A model generated the notes under the pieces. The model saw only the letters and a program-made list of their open reading frames with translations, did no database searches and had not been told where the DNA came from. From the NCBI GenBank assembly GCA_033763935.1, contig JANRJO010000107.1, positions 1-64,000 of the forward strand: DNA of 64,000 nt, written 5' to 3'. Of the stretch, positions 32,255-41,976 are shown piece after piece. The stretch comes from DALYJJ01 sp033763935 (GTDB taxonomy: Bacteria > Acidobacteriota > Terriglobia > Bryobacterales > Bryobacteraceae). How positions within the stretch are numbered: position 1 is the stretch's first letter; every line of letters starts with the position of its first letter. The translations under genes were made by a program, and so were the position numbers.

Positions 32255-34870
32255 GTGTCTCCAGTGGTTCGGAGTGTCGTTCTCACCATTGCTGTGGCTG
32301 TCGCGGCTGAGGCGGCGGACTGTCCGCCGAAGGGGAACCGCACGCCGATCAGCAGCCTGCGCGAGGTGCGAGCGTTGCAGGAGCACCTGGTGGCCTGCCG
32401 TCTGCCGGTGAGTCTGCGGGCGACGGTGACGCACTGGAACCCGTTGCGCCAGCGGTTTTTCGTGGAGGACGCCGGCGAAGGGATTCAACTGGTGCAGATG
32501 ACGCTGCCGAACGTGGTGGAGTTCCGGCCGGGCGACGTAGTGGATGTCGAAGGGGCGACGGCGCCGGGCGGCTACGGACCGTCGATCCTGGTCACCTGGA
32601 TGCAGAAGGCGAAGACGGCGGAGCTTCCGGTACGGGTGACGGACGCGGACCGTTTGCTGGCGGGCGGGGATGTCGCGCGGCGGATTGAGATTCAGGGCCG
32701 GATTGTGGCGGTGCAGACGGATGTCACGCGGCCGCCGGCGGACGTGTTCTACGCGGCCCCGGTAGAGATGCTGCTGCGGGTACGGGGAGAGCGCCTGCGC
32801 ATCTTGTTGGACAGCGCTCCCTCGGTTCCGGTGGAGAGTTACGTAGACAGTGTGGTGCGGGTGCGCGGGGTGTGCGCCGCGAGCGTGAACGACCGGCGGC
32901 AGATGACGGGCGTGGTGCTGCTGGCGAACACGGTAGATGACATTGTGGTGGACGAAGCGGCGGCCAGCGATCCGTTCTCGCTTCCGCTGATGCGGGTGGG
33001 GGAGCTGATGCAGTACCGGCCGAGCGAGCAGCCGCCGCGGCGCGTGCGGGTGGCAGGCGTAGTGACGCATCAGATCCCGGGGTCACTGGTCTACATTCGC
33101 GATGGGGATCGGGCGCTGGAGGTTCGGACGCTGTCTCCGCTGAAGCTGGCGCCGGGGGACCGCGTGGAAGCGGTGGGGTATCCGGCGACCGGGGGCTATT
33201 CGCCCAGTCTACGGGACGGTTTGCTGCGGCTGGTGTCGTCGGGTGAGCCGCCGAGGCCGGTGCGACTGCCGCTGAAGGATGCGTCCTCGACGTATGACGG
33301 GCAGTTGGTGGAGGTGGATGCGGGGTACGTGAACCACGGGGTGGCGGGGCAGCGGCAGGTGCTGACGCTGGGGCTCGACGACACTTCTTTTCAGGCGGAG
33401 TTGGAGCTGGCGAGCGGTGAGATCGCGACGGGGATGTTCCAGGGAGCGCGGCGGGTGCGAGTGCGGGGGATCTACCAGACGGCGGTGGTGGGGCCGGGCC
33501 GCCGGGTGGCGGGGTTCCGCATTCTGATGCGGGGGCCGGGTGACGCGACGGTGCTGGACCACGTGCCGTGGCTGACGGGGGAGCGGCTGTCGACGCTATT
33601 CATGGTGATGGGGCTGGCGGTGGCGGTGACGCTGAGCTGGGTGGTTTCGCTGCGGCGGCAGGTGCGGACGCAGACGGCGATTATTGCGCGGGAGAAGGCG
33701 GCGGCGGAGGCTGCGAATCGCGCCAAGAGCGAGTTCCTGGCGAACATGAGCCACGAGGTGCGAACGCCGATGAACGGGGTGCTGGGGATGTCGGCGCTGC
33801 TGCGGGACACGAGGCTGGACGCCGAGCAGCGCGAGTACGTGGATCTGGTGCACAACTCGGCGCAGTCGCTGTTGCGGATTTTGAACGACGTGCTCGATTA
33901 TTCGAAGGTCGAGGCGGGCAAGATGGAGCTGGCGTGCGCGCCGTTCCCGCTGGAGCCGTGCGCCCGGGAAGTGGTGCAGCTGTTCCAGGCGGAGGCGCGG
34001 AGCAAGGGCATCGGGCTGGAAAGTTACGCGGATCCATCGCTTCCCGGTTGGGTGAACGGGGACCAGGGGCGGCTGCGGCAGATCCTGCTCAACCTGGTGG
34101 GGAACGCAGTGAAGTTTACGGAAAAGGGCAGCGTGCGGCTGGCGTTGACCAAAGACGGAGAGCGGGTGTGCTTCACGATCGCGGATACGGGTATCGGGAT
34201 TGCGGAGCACAAGGTGCGGAAGATTCTGGAGCCATTTGAGCAGGCCGACACTTCCACGAGCAGGCGCTATGGAGGGACGGGGCTGGGGCTAGCGATTTCG
34301 GTGCGCTTCATCCGGCTGATGGGCGGGGAACTGGCGGTGGAGAGCACCGTGGGCAGCGGGAGTTCTTTCTCGTTCAGCATTCCGCTGCCGGCGGCGTCAC
34401 CGGCAGCGCCAGCGGTGGCGGGGGCGGCGGTGGCTCGTCCACTAGTAGACGGGCGGGGGCATTTACTGGTGGTGGAGGACAACCCGATCAATCAGCGGCT
34501 TGCTTCGCGCCTTTTAGAGAAGTGGGGTTATCGAGTGCGGCTGGCGGGCAACGGCTACGAGGCGGTAGACGCGTTGCGGACGGAGCGGTTCGACGGGGTG
34601 CTGATGGACCTGCAAATGCCGGGGATGGACGGTCTGGAGGCGACGGCGACGATCCGGCGGATGGAGCGGCAGATTCGAGCGGGCGTGGCGTCGATTCCGC
34701 CGGGAGGGTCTTTCGGTAACGGACGGATTCCGATCATCGCGATGACGGCGGAAGCGATGGAAGGAGACCGTGAGAAATGCCTGGCGGCGGGGATGGACGG
34801 TTACATTGCAAAACCGTTTCAGGTGGACGCGCTGGCGAGCGAGCTGAAGCGCATCACGCCGCACGCTTGA
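32255..34870 (+). CDS. hybrid sensor histidine kinase with OB-fold-like periplasmic sensor
   Basis: The 871-residue protein has a short signal or anchor (VVRSVVLTIAVAVAAEAADC), then about 400 residues of OB-fold-like repeats outside the membrane (VSLRATVTHWNPLRQRFFVE; ARRIEIQGRIVAVQ; RRVRVAGVVTHQIPGSLVYI). A transmembrane helix lies near 448-467. The cytoplasmic part has HisKA (phospho-His in MSHEVRTPMNGVLG), HATPase (RLRQILLNLVGNAVKFTEKG) and a receiver domain (phospho-Asp in DGVLMDLQMPGMDG, Lys in YIAKPF). The start at GTG 32255 is chosen because an earlier GTG at 32228 would put the hppA hairpin inside the coding region. No separate response regulator gene is adjacent. Confidence 0.85.
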   Translation: MSPVVRSVVLTIAVAVAAEAADCPPKGNRTPISSLREVRALQEHLVACRLPVSLRATVTHWNPLRQRFFVEDAGEGIQLVQMTLPNVVEFRPGDVVDVEGATAPGGYGPSILVTWMQKAKTAELPVRVTDADRLLAGGDVARRIEIQGRIVAVQTDVTRPPADVFYAAPVEMLLRVRGERLRILLDSAPSVPVESYVDSVVRVRGVCAASVNDRRQMTGVVLLANTVDDIVVDEAAASDPFSLPLMRVGELMQYRPSEQPPRRVRVAGVVTHQIPGSLVYIRDGDRALEVRTLSPLKLAPGDRVEAVGYPATGGYSPSLRDGLLRLVSSGEPPRPVRLPLKDASSTYDGQLVEVDAGYVNHGVAGQRQVLTLGLDDTSFQAELELASGEIATGMFQGARRVRVRGIYQTAVVGPGRRVAGFRILMRGPGDATVLDHVPWLTGERLSTLFMVMGLAVAVTLSWVVSLRRQVRTQTAIIAREKAAAEAANRAKSEFLANMSHEVRTPMNGVLGMSALLRDTRLDAEQREYVDLVHNSAQSLLRILNDVLDYSKVEAGKMELACAPFPLEPCAREVVQLFQAEARSKGIGLESYADPSLPGWVNGDQGRLRQILLNLVGNAVKFTEKGSVRLALTKDGERVCFTIADTGIGIAEHKVRKILEPFEQADTSTSRRYGGTGLGLAISVRFIRLMGGELAVESTVGSGSSFSFSIPLPAASPAAPAVAGAAVARPLVDGRGHLLVVEDNPINQRLASRLLEKWGYRVRLAGNGYEAVDALRTERFDGVLMDLQMPGMDGLEATATIRRMERQIRAGVASIPPGGSFGNGRIPIIAMTAEAMEGDREKCLAAGMDGYIAKPFQVDALASELKRITPHA

Positions 34871-34936
34871 CTTAGGCGGCTGCTTACTCCAAGCTGGACT
34901 GGCCCGGCACTTACTTTCCCTACGGAGGATTCAACG

Positions 34937-36706
34937 ATGCCTCAGTCCGTATTTTCACAACGGGTAACGGATGTATTCGCGGCGGCGGCCTCGCCGCGCG
35001 CGGCGCGCATCGCCGTCGAAGGGCGGCAGGTTGAAATTACAAAACCGTTTGCGTCCCCGGCCGACTGGAGAGACCACTGGATCTACTTTCTGATGGTGGA
35101 CCGGTTCGCCGGGCACGCGGGACCGCCGAAATCGCTGCCATTCGATGCGGAGTTCGGCGGGTTTCAGGGCGGGAGTTTCGACGGGATACGGCAGCAGTTG
35201 GGGTATTTGAGCGAACTAGGCGTGGGGGCGCTGTGGCTCTCGCCCGTCACGAAGAATTGTCAATTCGAGGAAGGCACGTTTCACGGTTACGGGTTTCAGG
35301 ACTTTCTGAAAGTGGACCCGAGATTCGGCAGCGAGACGGAGTTGCAGGGGCTGATCGACGAGGCGCACGCGCGCGGGATGTATATCATATTCGACATTGT
35401 CCTGAATCATGCGGGGAACGTGTTCGAGTATGTGGGGCATGGGGCGGCGGCGCCGTGGAAAGACACGCCGTACGACGTGCTGTGGCGGGACGCGACGGGG
35501 CTGGGGCGGTTCAGCGATATCGCCGCGGCGCCGGCGGAAGCGGATGGAGGGGTCTGGCCGGAGGAGCTGCGGAAGAACTCGCATTTCCGGAGGCAGGGCA
35601 AGGGCGGCGAGCTGGGCGGCGATTTCGAATCGCTGAAGGAACTGGTGACCGGGCGGCGGGAAGGGTCGCCATTCGGTGACCGCCTGCCGGTTCAGGAGAC
35701 GTTGATTCGAGCGTACCAGTATCTCATCGCCAAGTTCGACGTGGACGGTTACCGGATCGATACGCTGAAGTATATTGAGCCGGAATTTGCGCGCGTGTTC
35801 GGTAACGCGATGCGGGAATATGCACAGAGCATCGGCAAGAAGAATTTCTTCACGTTCGGCGAGGTGTACGACGAGGAGGAGAAGATCTCGGCGTTCATCG
35901 GGCGGAACGCGTCGGAGTTCGACGAGCCGATCGGGGTGGACGCGGCGCTTGATTTTCCTTTGTTCTTCCGGCTGCCGTCGCTCGCGAAGGGATTTACGGC
36001 GCCGACGCAGATTGAGGCAATGTACCGGCGGCGGAAGGAGATACAGAAATCGATTCTGACGACGCACGGGGAGGCGAGCGCGCACTTTGTCACATTTCTG
36101 GACAACCACGACCAGAGAGAACGAATTTACTATGTGGATCCGGCGGATCCGAGTAAGTACGACATGCAGTTGACGCTGGCGGTGGCGTCTCTCTTTGCGC
36201 TGCAAGGGATCCCGTGCCTGTATTACGGGACGGAGCAGGGGTTGCACGGGCGGGGCGGGAGCGACCGGGCGGTGCGAGAGGCATTGTGGGGCAAGCCGGG
36301 TGGGTTTGACCGGACCCATGTGTTCTACGCGGCGATTCGGAGCCTGACGGAGACGCGGCGGCGGGAAGCGGCGTTGCGGTTTGGACGGCAGTATTTCCGG
36401 CCTGTCTCGGGCAACCAGGTGAACTTCGGTGTGTCACCGTTCCCGAAGGGAGTGCTGGCGGTATCGCGCATTTTGAACGAGAGGGAAGTGGTGTTCGTCG
36501 CCAACAGCAACCCGGACGGCGGATTTGCGGGCGACGTGCTGGTGGACGGACGGTTGAACAGTAACGGGCAAGTGTTCAACCTCTTATGGAGCAACAACTG
36601 TGCGGGGGCGGTGGGGCCTCAGCCTGCGGTTGAACGTCCGGGGCCGATACGGGCGGTGCCGGTGACGCTGGCGCCGATGGAGGCGCAGATTATCGGGCCG
36701 GCGTAG
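34937..36706 (+). CDS. GH13 alpha-amylase-family glycoside hydrolase
   Basis: The 589-residue protein lacks a signal peptide, so it is probably cytoplasmic. The GH13 conserved regions are visible: FDIVLNHAG (region I), DVDGYRIDTLKYI with the nucleophile Asp (region II), FFTFGEVYDEEE with the acid/base Glu (region III) and VTFLDNHDQRER with the transition-state Asp (region IV). WIYFLMVDRFA marks the start of the barrel. The exact specificity (maltogenic, trehalose-related or glucan-trimming) is not evident. The start ATG 34937 has GGAGG 8 nt upstream. Confidence 0.9.
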   Translation: MPQSVFSQRVTDVFAAAASPRAARIAVEGRQVEITKPFASPADWRDHWIYFLMVDRFAGHAGPPKSLPFDAEFGGFQGGSFDGIRQQLGYLSELGVGALWLSPVTKNCQFEEGTFHGYGFQDFLKVDPRFGSETELQGLIDEAHARGMYIIFDIVLNHAGNVFEYVGHGAAAPWKDTPYDVLWRDATGLGRFSDIAAAPAEADGGVWPEELRKNSHFRRQGKGGELGGDFESLKELVTGRREGSPFGDRLPVQETLIRAYQYLIAKFDVDGYRIDTLKYIEPEFARVFGNAMREYAQSIGKKNFFTFGEVYDEEEKISAFIGRNASEFDEPIGVDAALDFPLFFRLPSLAKGFTAPTQIEAMYRRRKEIQKSILTTHGEASAHFVTFLDNHDQRERIYYVDPADPSKYDMQLTLAVASLFALQGIPCLYYGTEQGLHGRGGSDRAVREALWGKPGGFDRTHVFYAAIRSLTETRRREAALRFGRQYFRPVSGNQVNFGVSPFPKGVLAVSRILNEREVVFVANSNPDGGFAGDVLVDGRLNSNGQVFNLLWSNNCAGAVGPQPAVERPGPIRAVPVTLAPMEAQIIGPA

Positions 36707-39700
36707 TTACTCGCTGCGAAGCGCGGGGAGTAACTCTTCGCGGGCGGCGGCACGCGCAGCCGCGAGCGAAGCGGCGACGCCGGCGAGAAGGACGGCGGCA
36801 GGCAGCAGCAGGAGAGTGAGACCGGGGCGGCCGCCGCGGGCGATCCAGGCGGGGAGTACGGCGACGGCAGCGCAGAGTGCGCCTGTGAGCAGACCGGCTG
36901 CGAGCAGGAAGAGATTTTCGGTGAGAACGAGGCGGCGGACGTCGTTTGCGTTGTAGCCGATGGCGCGGAGCAATGCCAGTTCGCGGCGCCGTTCCAGGAT
37001 GTTGCGGAACAGAACGGCGGCGAGGCCGACGGTGCCCATAAGCAGCCCGAGGCCGCCGAGCGCCTGGAACGTGGAGAGGTACGTATTTTCGACTTTGTGG
37101 TAATTCGCGAGGCGTTCGGCGACGGAAGTTACATCGAAGCCAAAATCGGCGAGAGTTTCCTCGAGATCGACGGAGACCCGCTGGGCGGCAGCGGCGGGCG
37201 GCTGGATGAGGAAGACGCGGTAGCCTTCGACGGCCGGGAAGGCACGCACGAAGTTATCTTCAGAGACCAGTAACTCGCTTTGGAAGACGGTATCGTGGAG
37301 GGCAACGGCGAGGCGCAGTTTGACGGGGGGTGCGCCTTCGCGGGCGATCTCGATGACCTCGCCGAGGCGCCGTTTGAGGGTGTACTGGAGCGAGTTTTGA
37401 TCGACGGCGGCGGGCAGGATGCCGTCGGCGGCCGGCTGGTTGAGGGCTTCCAGTTGGCCGGTGAGGAACGCGGCCGGAGCGCCGAGGATCCTGGGATTGC
37501 GAGGCTGGTAGAGGTTCAGGCAACTGACATCGTCGCCGGGACGCAGGCGGAAGGGCAAGAAGCGCACTTCTTCGAGGCCTGGCCGCCCATCGATGAGGAG
37601 CGCTTCGCGTCCCGCCCTGGTATTCGGGTTGGCGAGCAGGGGCACTTGGGATTCCGCGTAGAGGGTATAAGGACCCTCCGAGGCGGAGGCGCCGCGGCGA
37701 AAACTGTCGGTGGCGACGACGAGAAACGTGGCGGCGGCGATGAGGGCGATACAGAGGACACTGCGTCCAGGACGCCACGCGGCATTGCGCCAGCCGAAGG
37801 CCTTCAGGGTGTGCAGGTTTCGATGGGGGGCGTGCAACCAGGCGGAGACGGCGAGGAGGGCGCCGACGAGGAGCAGCGTTCCGCCGCCGAAGAAGCCGGC
37901 TTCGCGGGGGGCGGCGACGATGGTGACCAGGGCCAGAGTAAGTGCCACGGCGGCGTAGAGCAGCCGGCGTTTCCAGGGGGCCGGGCCACCGGTGGGGGTA
38001 CTCTGACCTGCGAGCAGGGCGCGGGGTTCGAGTTTCTGGACGCCGCGCAGAGTTACTAAGATGACGGCGGCTCCGGTGAGAAGGGCGCCAGCGGCGCCGG
38101 CGAAGAGGCTGGCCGGCGTGGCGTGGAGGCGAAGCAGGGTGGTGCCGACGGCATCGACCCAGAAGGTGCGGAGCGCGAAGAGGACGAGGCTCGAGTAGAT
38201 GATGGCGCCGGCGGCGCCGAGCGCAGCGCCGGCTACGGCGAGCACGAGTCCCTCGGTGAGATACAGCAGGCGGATTCTGCCCTGAGAGAAGCCGAGGGAG
38301 CGAAGCAGTCCGATCTCCCGCAGGCGCTGTTCGATGCCGAGGCGAAAGAAGAGTCCGGAGAGCAGGAGCGCGGACACGACGAGGAAGAAGCTGAAGGCGA
38401 TAAAGTACTGGCCGAAATCGAGCGAGTTATTGGTTGCCTGAAGGGACTCGCTGCGCACGGGATAGACGGACAGGGATTCGGAGAGAGGGTCCAGCCTGGT
38501 GCGGAGGGTGACGCGCAGTTCATCGGGCTCGCTGGTCTCAAAGCGGATGGAGGAGAGCGTGCCGTAGCGGGTGTGCCACATCTTTTGGGCGGCGGCGAGT
38601 GGAATGAAGGCCTTGGGCGTGGTGCGGTGATCGTTCCAGAAGGCCTCGTCTTTCGGGCGAATGCGTTTCAGGTCAACGGGGAAGGGCGGGTCCCAGTCCT
38701 GGATGGAATCGACATCGGTGATGCCCGGATACTGGGGGGCGAAATCGCGATCGGCGTAACTGAGAGGGACGATACCGGTTACCGGGAACTGAGCGGATTC
38801 GGTGCGGGTTTCGCCATCCTGCCAGACGAAATACTCGAGAGTTACCTGGTCGCCGGGGCGAGCGGCGAGGTCCTGGGCCAGCCAGTCAGTAAGTAAGATG
38901 CCGTCGCCGTCATGGGTGGAGACGAGCGAGTACGGGGTTTCGCGGGAACCGGCGCGGATGGTATTCGCGAGCCAGGTGAAGATGGGGCGGCGGCGGGCGG
39001 CGGGGAGGCTATTGGCGGTGCGAACGAGCGAGTCGGAGAGAAGGCCGGTGTCGGATTCGAAGGCGAGGGTGGTGTCGTTCACGGTGCGGAGCCGCAGGCC
39101 GAGGTCTTCGAGCTGAAAGCGCTCGCGGATGACCTGTTGGACAGCCTCGGGTGCACGGCCGGCGAGAGCGATGAGGGTGGTGTTGACCTGATCCGGGCGG
39201 TCGAGTTCCTTTTGCAGGCGGGAGAGGGGGACGAAGACGGAGCGCACCGGTCCCTGCTGCGGCCGCAGGGAGAACTCGCCGAGTTGTGCGGAGGGGAGGG
39301 CGCCGGCGATGGTGAGCCGGATGGACTTTCCTCCCGTGTCCTTGCGGGCCTGAACGGTTTCCCGAGGGATGGAGGAAGGCGGATCGAGGCGGAGGACGAG
39401 GGAGTCTCCGATGTTTGCGCCCAACTCGCGGGCGAGGGCCTCGCTGAGCAGGGCCTGGCGCGATTCGAGGGACGGCGGCGTGAGGCCATGGAAGTCGAAG
39501 AAGCGGTTGTCGACGCCATAGACGGTGACGCCGCCGGCGCGAGCTTTGCCGGCAGTGCCGAGCGCCTCGAGGACGATGAGCGGAGCGGTATCGACGCCCG
39601 CTCCCTGGTGGATTTCGGCGGCCAGCCGGGTGCGGAAGAAGGTTCCGCTCGAGGCGAGCACCAGGTCGGTCCGGCCGAGGCGGTCGAGCGCGAGGCGGAG

Positions 39701-39838
39701 GAGGCTGCGCTTGACGCTATCGCCAACGACGAGGGCGCCGGCGAGAACAGCGGCGGCGGTGCCGATTCCCAGTATGACCGCGAGATTGCTACGCCAGTAG
39801 TGGCGGAGCCCGCGCGCGGCCAAGTCGCGGAACGTCAC
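36707..39838 (-). CDS. large FtsX-type ABC permease, orphan
   Basis: The 1043-residue protein has an N-terminal helix after a short lead (MTFRDLAARGLRHYWRSNLA), a MacB-like periplasmic domain to about 470, an FtsX block with LREIGLLRSLGFSQGRIRLL (near 510), a second periplasmic domain, and a final FtsX block (RRELALLRAIGYNANDVRRL, near 955). No ATPase gene is adjacent. The start is GTG 39838, immediately after the stop of the beta-propeller gene, so it is the third gene of the ankyrin-propeller-permease operon. A role in lipid or lipoprotein traffic, or in signalling, is inferred from the family. Confidence 0.88.
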   Translation of the reverse strand: MTFRDLAARGLRHYWRSNLAVILGIGTAAAVLAGALVVGDSVKRSLLRLALDRLGRTDLVLASSGTFFRTRLAAEIHQGAGVDTAPLIVLEALGTAGKARAGGVTVYGVDNRFFDFHGLTPPSLESRQALLSEALARELGANIGDSLVLRLDPPSSIPRETVQARKDTGGKSIRLTIAGALPSAQLGEFSLRPQQGPVRSVFVPLSRLQKELDRPDQVNTTLIALAGRAPEAVQQVIRERFQLEDLGLRLRTVNDTTLAFESDTGLLSDSLVRTANSLPAARRRPIFTWLANTIRAGSRETPYSLVSTHDGDGILLTDWLAQDLAARPGDQVTLEYFVWQDGETRTESAQFPVTGIVPLSYADRDFAPQYPGITDVDSIQDWDPPFPVDLKRIRPKDEAFWNDHRTTPKAFIPLAAAQKMWHTRYGTLSSIRFETSEPDELRVTLRTRLDPLSESLSVYPVRSESLQATNNSLDFGQYFIAFSFFLVVSALLLSGLFFRLGIEQRLREIGLLRSLGFSQGRIRLLYLTEGLVLAVAGAALGAAGAIIYSSLVLFALRTFWVDAVGTTLLRLHATPASLFAGAAGALLTGAAVILVTLRGVQKLEPRALLAGQSTPTGGPAPWKRRLLYAAVALTLALVTIVAAPREAGFFGGGTLLLVGALLAVSAWLHAPHRNLHTLKAFGWRNAAWRPGRSVLCIALIAAATFLVVATDSFRRGASASEGPYTLYAESQVPLLANPNTRAGREALLIDGRPGLEEVRFLPFRLRPGDDVSCLNLYQPRNPRILGAPAAFLTGQLEALNQPAADGILPAAVDQNSLQYTLKRRLGEVIEIAREGAPPVKLRLAVALHDTVFQSELLVSEDNFVRAFPAVEGYRVFLIQPPAAAAQRVSVDLEETLADFGFDVTSVAERLANYHKVENTYLSTFQALGGLGLLMGTVGLAAVLFRNILERRRELALLRAIGYNANDVRRLVLTENLFLLAAGLLTGALCAAVAVLPAWIARGGRPGLTLLLLPAAVLLAGVAASLAAARAAAREELLPALRSE

Positions 39839-41173
39839 TTAGTTGGTCGCCTTGATTCCGTAGACGTTCGCCATGGAGCGAACAATAAACATGTCCTTGG
39901 TAATCGCGGGCGTGGCCATGAGTACTTCCCCGATGGGGTTGGCGCCGAGTAACTCATACGTTGGACCGGCCTTGACGACGTTAATGTCGCCGTCTTCGCT
40001 GGTGAAGTAGAGCTTGCCGTCGGAGGCGATGGGAGCGGCCGAGTAAGCGCCGCCCTTGCCGATGCGCTGCTGATAGATACGCTCGCCGGTTTTCGCGTTG
40101 TAGGCGGTGAGGATGCCGTTATTCGAGCAGGAGTAGAGGATGTCGCCGTAGACGATCATCGTGGGAAGATAGGGCCCGCCGCGCATCTTACTCCAGGCCA
40201 CGTGTTCGTTGGTCTCCTGCTTCTCTTTAAGGGAGATGTCGCCTTTGGCGGAGGTCCTGATGGCGATGATGGGCTGGACGGGCGGATAGCCATTGCCGAT
40301 GAAGATCAGATCGTGTGCGACGAAGGGCGTGGTGGCGGTGATTTCGGAGTTATTGCCGAGGAAGCTCCAGACCTCTTTGCCCGTCTTGACGTCATATCCG
40401 CGGACGCCTTTGGTGCCATTCGTAACGAGGCGCGCGCCTTCCTTTGTCTCATAGACGGTCGGGGTGCCCCAGGAGGGGATCTCGTCGCGTTGGATGCGAT
40501 AGATTTCCTTGCCGGACTTCACATCGAAGGCTGCGAGGTAAGAGCCTTTCTGAATATCGACCTGGACGATGACTTTGCCATCGTAGATGACGGGCGAACT
40601 GGCGATGCCCCATTCGAAGTCGGGGTCGAAGAACCAGCCGGCGTTCAACGTGCCAAGATCCTTCTTCCAAAGCAGCTTTCCGTTGAAGTCATAGACGTAG
40701 AGTCCTTCGGAGCCGAACCAAACGGCGAGGTGGCGGCCGTCGGCGGCCGGGGTGGCAGAGGCCTGGCTGGATTTCGGATGGCGTTTCGTCTTCGGCACGC
40801 CTTCGTAGGACGTCTGTTCCCAGAGGATTTTGCCGGTGTTGCGGTCCAGGCAATAGACCTTCCAGGTGTGTTTCGTGTCGTCCTTGACGGGTTCGACGTC
40901 GCCGTACAGGCCATGGCGGAAGCCTGCCTTGGGATCGCCGGAGATGGCAGTGGTGACGAAGACCTTGTCGCCCCAAACCACAGGGCTGGAGACAGCGATG
41001 CCGGGGATGGGAGTGCGCCACGCGAGGTTCTTCCCGGCGGGGGCGTCCCAGTTCGCGGGTACGTTCATGCCGTCGGCGACTCCTGATGCATTCGGGCCCC
41101 GGAACTGGGGCCAGTTCTGGGCAAAGACGGTGGTGGCGGAAAGAAACAGAGTAAGTGCGCGGAGATGATTCAT
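39839..41173 (-). CDS. secreted PQQ-type beta-propeller protein
   Basis: The 444-residue protein has a signal peptide (MNHLRALTLFLSATTVFAQN) and starts the mature part WPQFRGPNASGVADG, a sequence common in secreted propellers of Planctomycetes and Acidobacteria. Seven or eight PQQ-like blades (SSPVVWGDKVFVTT, LYVYDFNGKLLWKK, PVIYDGKVIVQVDI) cover the rest. There is no haem motif or clear cofactor site, so it may be a binding scaffold rather than a dehydrogenase. It lies 8 bp after the ankyrin gene and is directly followed by the FtsX permease gene. Confidence 0.85.
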   Translation of the reverse strand: MNHLRALTLFLSATTVFAQNWPQFRGPNASGVADGMNVPANWDAPAGKNLAWRTPIPGIAVSSPVVWGDKVFVTTAISGDPKAGFRHGLYGDVEPVKDDTKHTWKVYCLDRNTGKILWEQTSYEGVPKTKRHPKSSQASATPAADGRHLAVWFGSEGLYVYDFNGKLLWKKDLGTLNAGWFFDPDFEWGIASSPVIYDGKVIVQVDIQKGSYLAAFDVKSGKEIYRIQRDEIPSWGTPTVYETKEGARLVTNGTKGVRGYDVKTGKEVWSFLGNNSEITATTPFVAHDLIFIGNGYPPVQPIIAIRTSAKGDISLKEKQETNEHVAWSKMRGGPYLPTMIVYGDILYSCSNNGILTAYNAKTGERIYQQRIGKGGAYSAAPIASDGKLYFTSEDGDINVVKAGPTYELLGANPIGEVLMATPAITKDMFIVRSMANVYGIKATN

Positions 41174-41181
41174 AGGATTAG

Positions 41182-41946
41182 TTACTCCACCCGCTTCGCG
41201 TTCATTGTCCGGGCGCCTTGCTTGAAGACGAACCCGGATGGTTTGCCGCCTTCGGACTGAAAGGTGAAGGTGACGCCGGCGAAGGTACCGGGCTGGAACG
41301 TTGTTTCATCGAGGGGGGTCAGTTCGAAGGCCTGCGGCTTGCTGGACATGAGCTTGCCGTCTTTGAACTCGAGAACCCACTCGGTTCCCTCCATCGAGTA
41401 CTTGCCGGCGTACGACTGGAGTTTCTCGGGAGGGACGCTCGGCAGGACGGCTCCCTTCTCTTTGAGCAGGGCGACCAGTTCAGCCGCCTGGGAGCGCTCG
41501 GCGGAGATGAGGGCGGCGTTCAACTGGGTTTGGGGCATGCCGCCGCGATCGAGGATCAGCTTCAGGAGGCCGGCATCCTTCTTGTTCACGGCGATGCTGA
41601 GCAGGTTGGGATCCTTTGCGCCGCCGGCGATGAGGGCGCGGATGAGATTCATGTTGCCCTTGGGCATGGCGCTGCTGACGGCGGACATGCCATAGAAGGT
41701 ATCGGTGACGTCGGCGTTCGCCCCTTTGGAGATCAGATAGGTCACCACGGCTTCATGGCCGTTCTTGGCGGCGAAGTACAAGGGCGTGATGCCGTGCCGG
41801 GTTTTGGTCTCGATGTTGGCGCCTTTTTCGACCAGCGCCCTCACCTGCTCGAGGTCGCCGTTGCGGGCGGCGGTGAGGAGATCCTCATTGATATCGGCAC
41901 TGAGAGGCAGTAAACAAAGGGCGAGTCCCAGGATCACTCGGTGCAT
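41182..41946 (-). CDS. exported ankyrin-repeat protein
   Basis: The 254-residue protein begins with a signal peptide (MHRVILGLALCLLPLSADIN). Ankyrin repeats follow (LLTAARNGDLEQVRALVEKG; GITPLYFAAKNGHEAVVTYL). The C-terminal 80 residues (LQSYAGKYSMEGTEWVLEF) resemble the small beta-barrel domain (DUF3471-like) seen after hydrolase domains. It is the first gene of an operon with a propeller and a permease. ATG 41946 has a TATAAT 7 nt upstream and no ribosome site, so the message is probably leaderless. Confidence 0.82.
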   Translation of the reverse strand: MHRVILGLALCLLPLSADINEDLLTAARNGDLEQVRALVEKGANIETKTRHGITPLYFAAKNGHEAVVTYLISKGANADVTDTFYGMSAVSSAMPKGNMNLIRALIAGGAKDPNLLSIAVNKKDAGLLKLILDRGGMPQTQLNAALISAERSQAAELVALLKEKGAVLPSVPPEKLQSYAGKYSMEGTEWVLEFKDGKLMSSKPQAFELTPLDETTFQPGTFAGVTFTFQSEGGKPSGFVFKQGARTMNAKRVE

Positions 41947-41953
41947 GCCTTCG

Positions 41954-41970
41954 ATTATAGAGGGTATCCT
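41954..41970. promoter_or_regulatory. divergent promoter pair between two propeller operons
   Basis: The 30-bp gap between the divergent genes at 41946 and 41977 holds TATAAT on the minus strand (41954-41959), 7 nt from the ATG, and TATCCT on the plus strand (41965-41970), 6 nt from the GTG. Neither gene has a Shine-Dalgarno site. Two leaderless messages would start back to back. Confidence 0.5.
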
Positions 41971-41976
41971 TAGGGT

